Of a stretch of DNA of 64,000 bases, positions 46,844 through 57,146 are shown piece by piece (position 1 is the stretch's first letter; each line of letters starts with the position of its first letter). The DNA comes from Trichomonas vaginalis G3. Taxonomy: Eukaryota; Parabasalia; Trichomonadida; Trichomonadidae. The notes beneath the pieces are model-generated. The model was given only the letters and a program-made list of their open reading frames with translations. It was not told the DNA's origin and searched no databases. The stretch is from positions 1,488,001-1,552,000 of the forward strand of contig NC_067203.1 of NCBI RefSeq assembly GCF_026262505.1. The letters run 5' to 3'. The position numbers and the translations under genes were made by a program.

Positions 46844-47613
46844 AGACATGAATTTTTAAAGTTTATTTTTCATTCATGAATGATAATTATATCTAATTTC
46901 TTTTACTCTCTCGTATATACTAGATTTAAAGAATTCAGAACTTTTACCATAATCTCCTAAATGTTTTCTAATCCCTAACGTGTGCCAGTTATTATATGAA
47001 ACTGTATAAACTTTATCTTTATCTTTGCATCTTTCATCACTTCCAATATATTTATATCTCAGTTTTGATTTTGCATTTTCATAATCATTAACGTTTAATA
47101 ATTCACAGTCTTCCTTTTTAAATAAATGTTTAAGATATTCAGGATTTAATACTCTACGTTTATATGCTCCTAACTTAGTTCTAAAGGTTTTTCTACAAAA
47201 TTTAGGAATTCCATCCTCTTTAATGTCATCAATGATTTCCATTTCATTATTTTCAATTTCTTCTTCTCGTTTATGAGGTCTTTGATTATGACTCCATTGA
47301 TTCCATGAAATTAAATATTCTTTATCATTATATTTATACCTCATTAGCTTATTTTGGCTTTCATATTCATTTAATAATTCACAATCTTCATTTTTAAATT
47401 GAAGTTTAACCCATTCAGGATTTAAACAATGTTTAATTAATCGCGGAATATCTGACATCATCTATATATAGCTTCTTTTATAAAAGATAAAAAAATAAAT
47501 TATTTTAAAATTAATGTTAATTTTTTAATGATTTATAAATAAATATATTTTAATGCATCGTCTATATATAGATGTAACAAAAAAAGTCACACAACCCGCA
47601 CTCATCTACTACT
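46844..47613 (-). repeat. Right terminal inverted repeat of element B
   Basis: About 770 bp, almost identical to 26,036-26,803 in reverse. The outermost bases match the left end exactly and abut the target duplication TTTGCC. Confidence 0.92.
46874..47461 (-). CDS. TIR-borne gene with two Cys/Trp modules, 195 residues
   Basis: A whole frame lying entirely within the right TIR; the left TIR holds a broken twin. The protein is two copies of one module: NPEWVKLQFKNEDCELLN...YKYNDKEYLISWNQW and NPEYLKHLFKKEDCELLN...YKYIGSDE...VSYNNWHTLG, about 75 residues apart. The pattern (EDCELL, YkY, W) resembles the small DNA-binding repeats next to mobile endonucleases in large DNA viruses, so end-binding during replication or integration is plausible. 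The CTATATATAG palindrome lies directly before the start codon. Leader and codon style are like the rest of element B. Confidence 0.65.
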   Translation of the reverse strand: MMSDIPRLIKHCLNPEWVKLQFKNEDCELLNEYESQNKLMRYKYNDKEYLISWNQWSHNQRPHKREEEIENNEMEIIDDIKEDGIPKFCRKTFRTKLGAYKRRVLNPEYLKHLFKKEDCELLNVNDYENAKSKLRYKYIGSDERCKDKDKVYTVSYNNWHTLGIRKHLGDYGKSSEFFKSSIYERVKEIRYNYHS

Positions 47614-47619
47614 TTTGCC
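47614..47619 (+). repeat. Target-site duplication of element B (right)
   Basis: TTTGCC, identical to 26,030-26,035. Confidence 0.9.
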
Positions 47620-49377
47620 AATACTGATTGCTTTGCATTCATATCTCTTACATTTTCTATACCCACATCACTATTCATTGCTATTCCTATCTTTTTCATT
47701 TTTGTTTGTTTCTCATAATTTCTCAAAAAACACGATAACTTGATATTTGTAAATATCATACTTTATAACGTAAATAAGAACTTGACCTATTAAGAAAAGC
47801 AGTAATGAAAAGAAAATCTGAAATTCATAAAAATTACAAGTTTCTGATGACAATTAGCTTAATTAAACCAGGTACAAGATTATATAATTGTATTTTCTAT
47901 CCAATTATCCATATAATATCTTATCCAGAAAAAAAAACTTGATCAATACCAAATGATTTTTTAACTAGTAAATAAAGTATTTTCTTTACACACACATTGT
48001 ATATCATAGTTTTTTTTTTGGTTTCGCAAAACATCCAAAAACAAATATGCTATAAAAGTGACAATTTTAGCAAAACGAAACCCTTAGATAATTTGATTAA
48101 TCGAAAATAGTAAAGGAACTTCGAAACGTGCTTTGTAATCAAGTGAACAGTGATTTAAATATACCATTAGGAAATAGTTAGAGATACTAACTTTAATTGA
48201 AAACCGTTGAAAGTGAATATTTTTTTTAGGAATTTGAGAGCACTTGCTGATATTTATTATCTAATTGGGAAGACAAATAAAGCATATATTGTTGATTGAT
48301 AAGTCAATAGGGAAAGTTCAATAATCTCTTTTGTGAGAATTTTGATCAAAGAAAAAAAATTTTTGAATGATGATCGATCAGGATCAATCCAATTTTTGGA
48401 TTTTGAAATCTGCGTCTTATCAAAAGCAGAAAGATCAACGTGCATCTCGCTCATCACTATGCAATAGATCAAATAATTGGGAAATCAATTGTTGATATAA
48501 GGTAGTCACAAAATCTAAGTAGTGAGTCTCTCAAAAATTGAACCGTACTCCATACAAAATTTGTGTACCCTCACTACTTAGATTTTGTGGCCTTCAATTG
48601 AGAGGTTAGTTTTGATAGAGCACGTTATAAAATTAAAAGGGAAAAATAAATAAAATTTAAACATTTAATTATATATAATGTAAGGAGTGTAATTCCAAAT
48701 TTTCTAAAAACTATTCAAATTTGAGCATTTTTTTGGAAATAGTAAATCTAATATGTACATCTAATAACAACATGATTCATCACCTTTTCAAGCTCTGCAG
48801 TCAATTTTTTGAAATTTGATTGAAATAAATGTAGCAAAAATTACATTTCATTAGATAATATATGGGTTTCTCTGGAAACTGGCTGATAAATTTTAAATTT
48901 TGTCCAATCAACATGAATGCATTGAGAAATTTGGATTGATTTTGTGGTAGAATCTGTAACAATTCAACCATGTATAAATGGATTATGTAATCATTATGAA
49001 ATGTTAGTGTTAGAGTTCAAAAGAAACAGAATGAGTGGAAATCAAACACAATCTGAATAATTTTAAAGGTATACAATCTTTAAGTTTGTATTTTGAATTC
49101 TACATATATGATTGTGTAATTCGTTCTTTCAAATTTTCGGATTCAGGCATGTTTTGATAAAATTCATTCCCAAAAACGTCAATTAACAATTAAATTTAGT
49201 GTATTTTAAATAGATATACGTATTATATTTTATAAATTATATTAAATTCGCAAAATTTTAAGTTTTAAACAAAAATAAAAAATGTTCAAAATATGAGATT
49301 ATGCATAGGATATTAAAATTTACATGTTAGCAATTTTTTTGAATTGCTTTCAATTTTCATATTGAAATTTTTAAAAC
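47620..49377. other. Host intergenic DNA without a supported gene
   Basis: AT-rich with no long frame. The only structure I see is a pair of 20-bp perfect inverted repeats, CACAAAATCTAAGTAGTGAG (48,507-48,526) and its complement (48,570-48,589), around a 43-base loop. This could be a short MITE or a hairpin RNA. Confidence 0.6.
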
Positions 49378-50975
49378 TCGGTAAACAACTTCTTTATGTC
49401 TAGAAAATTCTATCTTGCCTTTTATTTTTTTCTCGCTGTGAAACGTATTCGGTCATTTTTTTAAAAATTAATTTTTTGTTAGAGATAAGAGCTAAAACTC
49501 GGTAAACAACTTCTTTATGTCTAGAAAATTCTATCTTGCCTTTTATTTTTTTCTCGCTGTGAAACGTATTCGGTCATTTTTTTAAAAATTAATTTTTTGT
49601 TAGAGATAAGAGCTAAAACTCGGTAAACAACTTCTTTATGTCTAGAAAATTCTATCTTGCCTTTTATTTTTTTCTCGCTGTGAAACGTATTCGGTCATTT
49701 TTTTAAAATTAATTTTTTGTTAGAGATAAGAGCTAAAACTCGGTAAACAACTTCTTTATGTCTAGAAAATTCTATCTTGCCTTTTATTTTTTTCTCGCTG
49801 TGAAACGTATTCGGTCATTTTTTTTTAAAAATTAATTTTTTGTTAGAGATAAGAGCTAAAACTCGTAAACAACTTCTTTATGTCTAGAAATTCTATCTTG
49901 CCTTTTATTTTTTTCTCGCTGTGAAACGTATTCGGTCATTTTTTTAAAAATTAATTTTTTGTTAGAGATAAGAGCTAAAACTCGGTAAACAACTTCTTTA
50001 TGTCTAGAAAATTCTATCTTGCCTTTTATTTTTTCTCGCTGTGAAACGTATTCGGTCATTTTTTTAAAAATTAATTTTTTGTTAGAGATAAGAGCTAAAA
50101 CTCGCGTAAACAACTTCTTTATGTCTAGAAAATTCTATCTTGCCTTTTATTTTTTTCTCGCTGTTGAAACGTATTCGGTCATTTTTTTAAAAATTAATTT
50201 TTTGTTAGAGATAAGAGCTAAAAATCGGTAAACAACTTCTTTATGTCTAGAAAATTCTATCTTGCCTTTTATTTTTTTCTCGCTGTGAAACGTATTCGGT
50301 CATTTTTTTAAAAATTAATTTTTTGTTAGAGATAAGAGCAAAACTCGGTAAACAACTTCTTTATGTCTAGAAAATTCTATCTTGCCTTATTTTTTTCTCG
50401 CTGTGAAACGTATTCGGTCATTTTTTTTAAAAATTAATTTTTGTTAGAGATAAGAGCTAAAACTCGGTAAACAACTTCTTTATGTCTAGAAAATTCTATC
50501 TTGCCTTTTATTTTTTTCTCGCTGTGAAACGTATTCGGTCATTTTTTTAAAAATTAATTTTTTTTAGAGATAAGAGCTAAAACTCGGTAAACAACTTCTT
50601 TATGTCTAGAAAATTCTATCTTGCCTTTTATTTTTTTCTCGCTGTGAAACGTATTCGGTCATTTTTTTAAAAATTAATTTTTTGTTAGAGATAAGAGCTA
50701 AAACTCGGTAAACAACTTCTTTATGTCTAGAAAATTCTATCTTGCCTTTTATTTTTTTTCTCGCTGTGAAACGTATTCGGTCATTTTTTTAAAAATTAAT
50801 TTTTTGTTAGAGATAAGAGCTAAAACTCGGTAAACAACTTCTTTATGTCTAGAAAATTCTATCTTGCCTTTTATTTTTTTCTCGCTGTGAAACGTATTCG
50901 GTCATTTTTTTAAAAATTAATTTTTTGTTAGAGATAAGAGCTAAAACTCGGTAAACAACTCCCCCATGTCTAGCA
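49378..50975. repeat. 120-bp satellite, about 13 copies
   Basis: Each unit starts CTCGGTAAACAACTTCTTTA, contains TCTCGCTGTGAAACGTATTC and ends GATAAGAGCTAAAA. Copies differ mainly in A/T run lengths. The last copy decays after AACAACTCC at about 50,965. Open frames through it are artefacts. Confidence 0.95.
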
Positions 50976-52310
50976 AATTTAACATTCGTCTCCCATTTTT
51001 ATATATTTGGTTTAGAATGTTCGAAAATGCGTAATATGGTAATGAATATTAATTGAAAAGAACCTTGAATTAATTCAATCTGATCTCACAAAATATTTTA
51101 AATTACAAACTTTGTCGTTTGAATAGATAATTAGTATTAAACTCAAATAACTAGTTTATTTTTGAATAAAAATTATTTGAATCTATTCAATTTTGTGAAT
51201 TATCCTTCAAAAATCAAGTTTAAATATCTTATTTGCCATATAATTATAAATACAATGAAACATATTCGAAATTGAAAAGAATGACTTTTTCTGTTCTTTC
51301 AATCATTCAATTTGAATTTTGCAATATTGGATTTCTCATTAAAAAGCTATTAAAAACAACAAGCAATTTAACTTACATTCAAATTTATTTGTGTTATATT
51401 CAATCTTCTCAAAACTTATAATTTTCGGCTATAGCATGATTATATGCTATATAATATAATAAACCTATAATAGTATCATTCTTTCAATTATTTGAAGAGA
51501 AAACCGAAACAATCTATTTTCGGTCTATAACAATATTGCCAAAACCCCTATTATAAACAATATTGTACAAATCATATAATATGTTAATATTTAAAAACAA
51601 AATTAGAAAATAATTATTATTTATTTTGAATACTTCGTAAATGAATAGAATCAATTAAAAAATATAATGGTCATAATTTTTTTTCTATATACGAGAACGA
51701 AAATTAAACTTATTGATTTGCTTCTTTTCTTATTACTAGATCTTTTTAAATAATATTTAATTTTCCGATTCAGGCATTCATCGATAATCTGATATTATAG
51801 GAAATGTATCGCTAATTGATTCTATTTATATAACAACATGCGATTTCCCTCTATGATCAACCATGGACAATATTTGCTTGACAACTCCTCCCAAATTTCA
51901 TTATTACTAGTGTTACATAACCGCTATCAACTATATATTTATTATATTGTATCGTTTAACCTTTTCTGCTAATATTATTCATAATTTCAAAAGAAATATC
52001 AATTGATTGAGTTGACTCGTTTTTTATTATATAACCTCATCTACATGAGAATTACAAATAATTTCAATTGATTTCACACCCTAAATATATGATTATCAGT
52101 ATTGTTTTCGGTGTATTTTTGTTATCAGAAGCTAATTCTTTGTGATATTGCAATACATTTGATGCAATGTATTTTTATATAGAAAACAATATATATTTGC
52201 ATATCATTTGGTCTAAAAATAAGAAATTTAAGACGAAAACATAAAATTTATTAAAAATTTTAGAAAGAAGTTATTACATATCTATTTACTAAACACAAAA
52301 TAAAAAAAAA
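50976..52310. other. AT-rich host intergenic DNA
   Basis: No convincing gene, repeat or RNA on either strand; the 3' flank of the kinase gene lies at its right edge. Confidence 0.6.
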
Positions 52311-53414
52311 TTAACAGCAGCATCTAGAATCTTTTTCATCTAACTCAGATAGTTGCATTGCCGAGTGCTGTCTGTTTCTATTAAGGAGTGGAGTATGCAT
52401 TCCTCCTCTTTGTGTCATTCTTGTTTCAATATGTTGCATGATCTGCGGCGGAACGCCGAGTTCTGTATAATAAGGTGTTGTATCAGCGCCTCCATCGATT
52501 CTAAGTGCCACACCGAAATCATTTGTTAACTTATCTCTGTAGGCTGCGACAAAAGATTCCCAATCCCAGCGATCTTCTTCGCGTATGTTATTTTTGGTCA
52601 TAATATCATTAAGTATGTCAGTAATGCGTTGGTAAGGTGGTTCGTCTTCGAATTTAAGAGGTTGTAAAATTTCCCAAATATCAGCAAGTTCTGGAGCAAT
52701 TGGCTGAACGAATTCACGTACATTAAACTGGGCTTTCATCTGTGCAACATCAACGGCATTTGAGACGTTTTTCCATGGTAATCCTGGTGTCAATATATCA
52801 AGTACGAAATAGAACCAAGAAATCATATCATCTCTTCGCGATAAGTCATTTTGTAGGTGAGCATTTACTGATGCATATGTTTTAGTTCCACGAAAACCTG
52901 TTTTCATTCGTTGTGGAACATGTTGACCTGTTTTTTGATCTTTGAAGATTCTAACAAGTCCAAAATCTAGTAGGCATATTGGAGGACTGTGTGCAATACG
53001 AACAAGAACATTTGCTGGTTTAATATCTCGGTGAATGAAGCCAAGATTATGAAGAGATTGAACGGCAAATAAAACATGTCTTGCAGTGCGAATTCCTGTT
53101 GAAAGAGAAAATTTCTTTTCTGGTAAACTCTTTAAAATTGATGAAATAGAAGGACCTATCAGTTCCATGACGACATACGACAGATTTTTCGTTTCTCCAT
53201 AGTCAAACAGCTTTGGGAAGTAGTCAACGCCTTGAATTCTACGTAAAATTTTGTATTCGAAACTTAATGATTTCCTTTCGGACGCGTAGCTTTCGTTTTT
53301 AAGCGCATAAATTAATCCTGTTTCAGTATCTCTTGCAGTAAATATATTACCAAATCCACCTTGACCTATTTGAGGGCCAAGCGTGTAGCGACCGATGACA
53401 TCCCCGGTCTGCAT
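52311..53414 (-). CDS. Casein kinase 1 (CK1/TTBK-like) protein kinase
   Basis: 367 residues. Glycine loop IGQGGFGNIF (16-25), ATP-binding Lys39 in YALKNE, catalytic HRDIKPANV (128-136), DFG at 150-152, and the CK1-type GTKTYAS replacing APE (about 176-182). It phosphorylates Ser/Thr in acidic contexts; trichomonads carry a large CK1 family. The tail after about residue 300 ends DSRCCC, three terminal Cys that could be lipid-modified, so membrane attachment is possible. It is head-to-head with the ankyrin gene, 258 bp between starts. The frame is whole and intronless. Confidence 0.92.
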   Translation of the reverse strand: MQTGDVIGRYTLGPQIGQGGFGNIFTARDTETGLIYALKNESYASERKSLSFEYKILRRIQGVDYFPKLFDYGETKNLSYVVMELIGPSISSILKSLPEKKFSLSTGIRTARHVLFAVQSLHNLGFIHRDIKPANVLVRIAHSPPICLLDFGLVRIFKDQKTGQHVPQRMKTGFRGTKTYASVNAHLQNDLSRRDDMISWFYFVLDILTPGLPWKNVSNAVDVAQMKAQFNVREFVQPIAPELADIWEILQPLKFEDEPPYQRITDILNDIMTKNNIREEDRWDWESFVAAYRDKLTNDFGVALRIDGGADTTPYYTELGVPPQIMQHIETRMTQRGGMHTPLLNRNRQHSAMQLSELDEKDSRCCC

Positions 53415-53672
53415 AATTTTCTGGCAAATTCTGGATTAGAAAAAATCTGAACTAACAGAAACCTGCCAAGACTTAGTAAAGGTACATTCGCGAGACTTCC
53501 CAATGATGGATTTTCAAATAAATAGGATATTTGGAATCAGTAGGCTCCAAATATGAATAATATGATCTTAAGAAGAGGGATGTTACTTTTCGTGCATGTA
53601 CGTTTGACAAGATTTCGAAAAACATTTTTCCAGTTCTTTCTATAGGCCCGAACATTTTAAATTTTTTGGTTG
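53415..53672. promoter_or_regulatory. Divergent promoter region of kinase and ankyrin genes
   Basis: 258 bp shared by two outward genes, so it must carry both promoters. A small minus frame of 60 codons here has no support. No clear TCATT-type initiator was seen next to either ATG. Confidence 0.45.
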
Positions 53673-55490
53673 ATGTCCAAGGCAGAAATTAACCAAACTC
53701 ATTATGACAAATTGATGGAGATTTTTGCAGGATATGATGATGTCTACAATGCTTTGTACAGGCTGAAAACAAATGACAAAGAAAAATTAAACGCATTATA
53801 CAAAAAAATCAAACAAAACCTGATTGACTCTTATCATATTTCGCCTGGTGACATTATCAATGAAATATCCCAACTTTCAATTTATAACAACCGCTACATG
53901 AAGTCATATTTAGCAATTGCCAAACAAATTGTTGACGAATACCATCTAAATCATGTCAATGAAATCGACGCAGCTTTTGATTATCTTTTCTATAAAGAAT
54001 ACAACATAATATTATATGAAAAGTGGGAAAAAAGTTTTAACGATTTTGAAGATTCTCATTATTCATCTGATATTCACGACAAAAATACAATTTACAGATC
54101 TATTATGGATGATGACATAAAGTCATTTATATTTTTTGCAGAAGGAGAAGGATTTAATGAAGATCAAAAAATAGTAAGTCTATTATATCCATTTCCATTT
54201 GATGGTATTTCGTTACTTGAATTATGTTGTTATCATGGATCTGTTGATTGTTTTAAAATCTTAGTAACAAAATTTGAATCAAAAATCACTCCAAATTGTC
54301 TTAGATATTCGTTTTTGAGTGGAAATAATGACATTGTGTATGAATGCTTGAAAGTGCAAAAACCAGATTTCGAATGCATGAAATGTGCAATTATATCACA
54401 CAATATTGATTTTGTCTCATTTTTGATGACTGAGTACAACATAAACATTAGTTTAACATTGTGCTATATGTACAATAATCTTCAATCATTTTTAGTTTAC
54501 TTGGATCAAACAAATGATTTCAACACATGTTTTCTTTATTCCCCCTATTTCCATCTTTCATCACTTTTAGAATATTTTATTTCAAATGGTGCAGATATCA
54601 ATGCTAAAGACGAAGATGGATCTACCCCTCTTCATTCTGCAGCCGGTTGTAATAGCAAAGAAGCTGCAGAAATTCTTATTTCAAATGGTGCAGATATCAA
54701 TGCTAAAACTGAAGCCGGATCTCCCCCTCTTCATTTTGCAGCCAGTCGTAATAGCAAAGAAATTGTAGAAATTCTTATTTCAAATGGTACAGATGTCAAT
54801 GCTAAAAGATCAGATGGATTTACCCCTCTTCATCTAGCATCAACTAATAATTACAAAGAAACTGCAGAAATTCTTATTTCAAATGGTGCAGATATCAATG
54901 CTAAAACTGAAGGTGGAATTACCCCTCTTTATCTAGCATCCATTAATGGTAACAAAGAAATTGCAGAAATTCTTATTTCAAATGGTGTAGATGTCAATGC
55001 TAAAACGAAATTTAGATCTACCCCTCTTCATCTAGCATCCGGTAAGAATAGCAAAGAACTTGCAGAAATTCTTATTTCAAATGGTGCAGATATCAATGCT
55101 AAAACTGAAGCCGGATCTCCCCCTCTTCATTTTGCAGCCAGTCGTAATAGCAAAGAAATTGTAGAAATTCTTATTTCAAATGGTACAGATGTCAATGCTA
55201 AAAGATCAGATGGATTTACCCCTCTTCATCTAGCATCAACTAATAATTACAAAGAAATTGCAGAAATTCTTATTTCAAATGGTGTAGATGTCAATGCTAA
55301 AACGAAATTTAGATCTACCCCTCTTCATCTAGCATCCGGTAAGAATAGCAAAGAACTTGCAGAAATTCTTATTTCAAATGATGCAGATGTCAATGCTAAA
55401 GATGAAGATGGATCTACCCCTCTTCATTATGCATCCATTAATAATTGCAAAGAAACTGCAGAAATTCTTAATTCAAACAAGACAAAATAA
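53673..55490 (+). CDS. Ankyrin-repeat protein with trichomonad-type N-terminal domain
   Basis: 605 residues from the ATG at 53,673. Residues 1-310 match my memory of the DUF3447-like N-terminal half of the large Trichomonas ankyrin family (YNNRYMKSYLAIAKQI, GISLLELCCYHGSVDCFKIL, CAIISHNIDFVSFLM). From nucleotide 54,600 there are nine 33-residue repeats (99 bp each), all of NAK...TPLHLAS...KE.AEILISNG type. Repeats 6-8 are near copies of 2, 3 and 5, showing recent unit shuffling. Protein-protein binding is the general role; the partner is unknown. The last repeat ends in NSNKTK. Confidence 0.9.
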   Translation: MSKAEINQTHYDKLMEIFAGYDDVYNALYRLKTNDKEKLNALYKKIKQNLIDSYHISPGDIINEISQLSIYNNRYMKSYLAIAKQIVDEYHLNHVNEIDAAFDYLFYKEYNIILYEKWEKSFNDFEDSHYSSDIHDKNTIYRSIMDDDIKSFIFFAEGEGFNEDQKIVSLLYPFPFDGISLLELCCYHGSVDCFKILVTKFESKITPNCLRYSFLSGNNDIVYECLKVQKPDFECMKCAIISHNIDFVSFLMTEYNINISLTLCYMYNNLQSFLVYLDQTNDFNTCFLYSPYFHLSSLLEYFISNGADINAKDEDGSTPLHSAAGCNSKEAAEILISNGADINAKTEAGSPPLHFAASRNSKEIVEILISNGTDVNAKRSDGFTPLHLASTNNYKETAEILISNGADINAKTEGGITPLYLASINGNKEIAEILISNGVDVNAKTKFRSTPLHLASGKNSKELAEILISNGADINAKTEAGSPPLHFAASRNSKEIVEILISNGTDVNAKRSDGFTPLHLASTNNYKEIAEILISNGVDVNAKTKFRSTPLHLASGKNSKELAEILISNDADVNAKDEDGSTPLHYASINNCKETAEILNSNKTK

Positions 55491-56208
55491 TTGTTGAAAA
55501 ATTTTTTTGGAACGTGCGGTTTTTCAGAAAAAAAATTGAATTACCCCCATTCAAATAAAAATATCGTATTTTATCTAATATAAATAGAGATTTATCATTC
55601 TTATACAATAAAGTATGTTTTTTTAAAATAAATTATCTATATATGTGAACTTGAATTTCTCATCACATTATTGACAATCCAAAAGATATTCGAATCTAAA
55701 GAATAAAAATTCAATTTCCTAAATAGAGTAGATTATCTTTCTATTTCGTTTTTTTTTGGCCAAATGTAATATTGATACAAATATTCAAGAGATTTAATTA
55801 GAAATTAATATGAAATCATTAGATAGTTGTTATAACTATAATAATTCTATTATCTGTATATGAAATCTTTATAATTTAGTTTATATCAAATTGTAATTGA
55901 TATCATTTTAAAGGACAAATGCTTAGATATGGTTTCATACTAGTTTTATACAATTTCATATTGTTCTTGATGACAAATTCGGCATCAGTGTGGTTTCATC
56001 CCGAATTTTTTAAAAAGGATTGAAAAATAACAGCCTTGATTATCACATATCCCTATGTTATTATAAATTAGGCGCGAGTGCACAGTTTTTAATTGCACTA
56101 TTCCAATTTGATTAAAGAATTTCAATGATTGTTATAAGCACGAAACAAATAAGTTTTATTCAATAATATTACAAAACAAACAAATTTTATTAAAATAATA
56201 TGAAATAG
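55491..56208. other. Intergenic region between convergent genes
   Basis: 718 bp, AT-rich, lying 3' of both the ankyrin gene and the ATG10 gene. Nothing else seen. Confidence 0.6.
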
Positions 56209-56646
56209 TTAAATAGGTAATCTGTATAAAAATAATGGTCCATATACTCCTATCCAAGCATTCATAAAATCAATTCCGTGATGTTCAATTGGGGTGATAT
56301 ATTCAATTGTTTTACATGGATGTATAAAGAATAATGGAATACCAGTGATAGGATGTATTCTTTCAGAGACTGAATTCATGTCCAATTTCTCAGGCATTAT
56401 TTTCAAAAGTTCATCATATGTTAATCTATGCCCTGATTCTGTATAAAAATAAGCTGATAAAACTGGAGCTTGAAAGACTTCGTCAACGTCGATGTAATAA
56501 GTGACAAATACAGTTTCATCATTTATTTCAACAGGTAAAACTCTCCTTTCATTTGTAGCATAAGTCTTTCCATTGCTCTCTTTCAAAATCCAACCATCTT
56601 TAGAAAATGTCTTGACGAAATTCTTGATTTTAGTTTGGAAATCCAT
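56209..56646 (-). CDS. ATG10: Autophagy E2-like conjugating enzyme ATG10
   Basis: 145 residues. The hallmark is GIPLFFIHPCKTIEYI with the catalytic Cys at 111, followed by NAWIGVYGPLFLYRLPI at the C-terminus, as in ATG10 proteins (HPCKT and the W..vGP...L.LP end). Upstream, VFVTYYIDVDEVFQAPVL fits the E2 beta-sheet. ATG10 takes the ubiquitin-like ATG12 from ATG7 and attaches it to ATG5, early in autophagosome formation. Shorter than human ATG10 (220), lacking most N-terminal extension. It is head-to-head with the NEDD8-activating enzyme subunit gene, about 500 bp between starts, so two ubiquitin-like pathways may share a control region. Confidence 0.85.
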   Translation of the reverse strand: MDFQTKIKNFVKTFSKDGWILKESNGKTYATNERRVLPVEINDETVFVTYYIDVDEVFQAPVLSAYFYTESGHRLTYDELLKIMPEKLDMNSVSERIHPITGIPLFFIHPCKTIEYITPIEHHGIDFMNAWIGVYGPLFLYRLPI

Positions 56647-57140
56647 TTTTGATTGTCACTTTTTTGAAAGAACTTTGGATATTTTGATAAAACTAAGGTT
56701 GCAGACTTGCCAATTCCAAATACATTGTTGATTTTAGTCTGTTATGGCTCTTCATTGTTATCAATATCTAGTAAATTTATGATGGAATTTTTTTTATGGA
56801 AAAAAAGTCGTTTTCATGGATGATTTTTCTCATTAGAATCTCATGGAAAATTCGTTTTGTTGATGTTTTAACTTATGAATTAGAATATACTATAGTGATT
56901 TTATCTGTGAGCTATATTACAATTAGTTTATATTAAATGGTTTGGACTTTTACTGCATTAAAATTTGTTCATACTCCAATTCTTAGTGAAAAAAAAAATT
57001 TGACGAAATGTTTATTTAAAGTGGATTTGGATCATCTATCGGATATGTATTTTAAAACTGCTTACATTTGGATATGAAAAATTCCACATTGTCATAATTA
57101 TTGTCATAATTTTTTTTCTTTGATGAGAAAAATTTTTTTT
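56647..57140. other. Intergenic region between ATG10 and NAE1 starts
   Basis: About 500 bp, AT-rich, 5' of both genes. A doubled TTGTCATAATT stands at 57,090-57,112 just before the NAE1 leader. No gene seen. Confidence 0.55.
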
Positions 57141-57146
57141 TCATTT
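57141..57146 (+). promoter_or_regulatory. Trichomonad-type initiator of NAE1
   Basis: TCATTT directly before the ATG at 57,147 fits the trichomonad initiator TCA-Py-(T/A), with transcription from the A four bases upstream of the start codon. This decides the start over the upstream in-frame ATGs at 57,120 and 57,123. Confidence 0.65.

Larger units (their letters stand above)
26036..47613. mobile_element. Polinton/Maverick element B (young, largely whole)
   Basis: A 21,578-bp virus-like transposon with TIRs of about 770 bp starting AGTAGTAGATGAGTGCGGG and a perfect 6-bp target duplication. Replication and integration genes lie on + on the left (polymerase, integrase, primase-helicase); virion genes lie mostly on - on the right (fibre, candidate penton, ATPase, capsid). 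Polymerase, integrase, helicase, KilA-N, fibre, ATPase and capsid frames are whole. Three or four genes look broken, with about six or seven breaks in all. TIR copies differ by only a couple of bases, so insertion was recent. No adenovirus-type protease was recognised. Confidence 0.92.

Noticed and set aside
47562-47759. 65-codon minus frame across the right end of element B
   Set aside because: It crosses the element/host junction, so it cannot be an ancestral gene; no family signs.
49856-50231. Frames on both strands in the 120-bp satellite
   Set aside because: Artefact of a repeat unit whose length is a multiple of three.
53473-53655. 60-codon minus frame between kinase and ankyrin genes
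   Set aside because: Occupies the divergent promoter region and shows no family pattern.
57120-57146. Upstream in-frame ATGs as the NAE1 start
   Set aside because: The family starts at the downstream KDNKYDRQIRLWG, and a TCATTT initiator lies just before that ATG.
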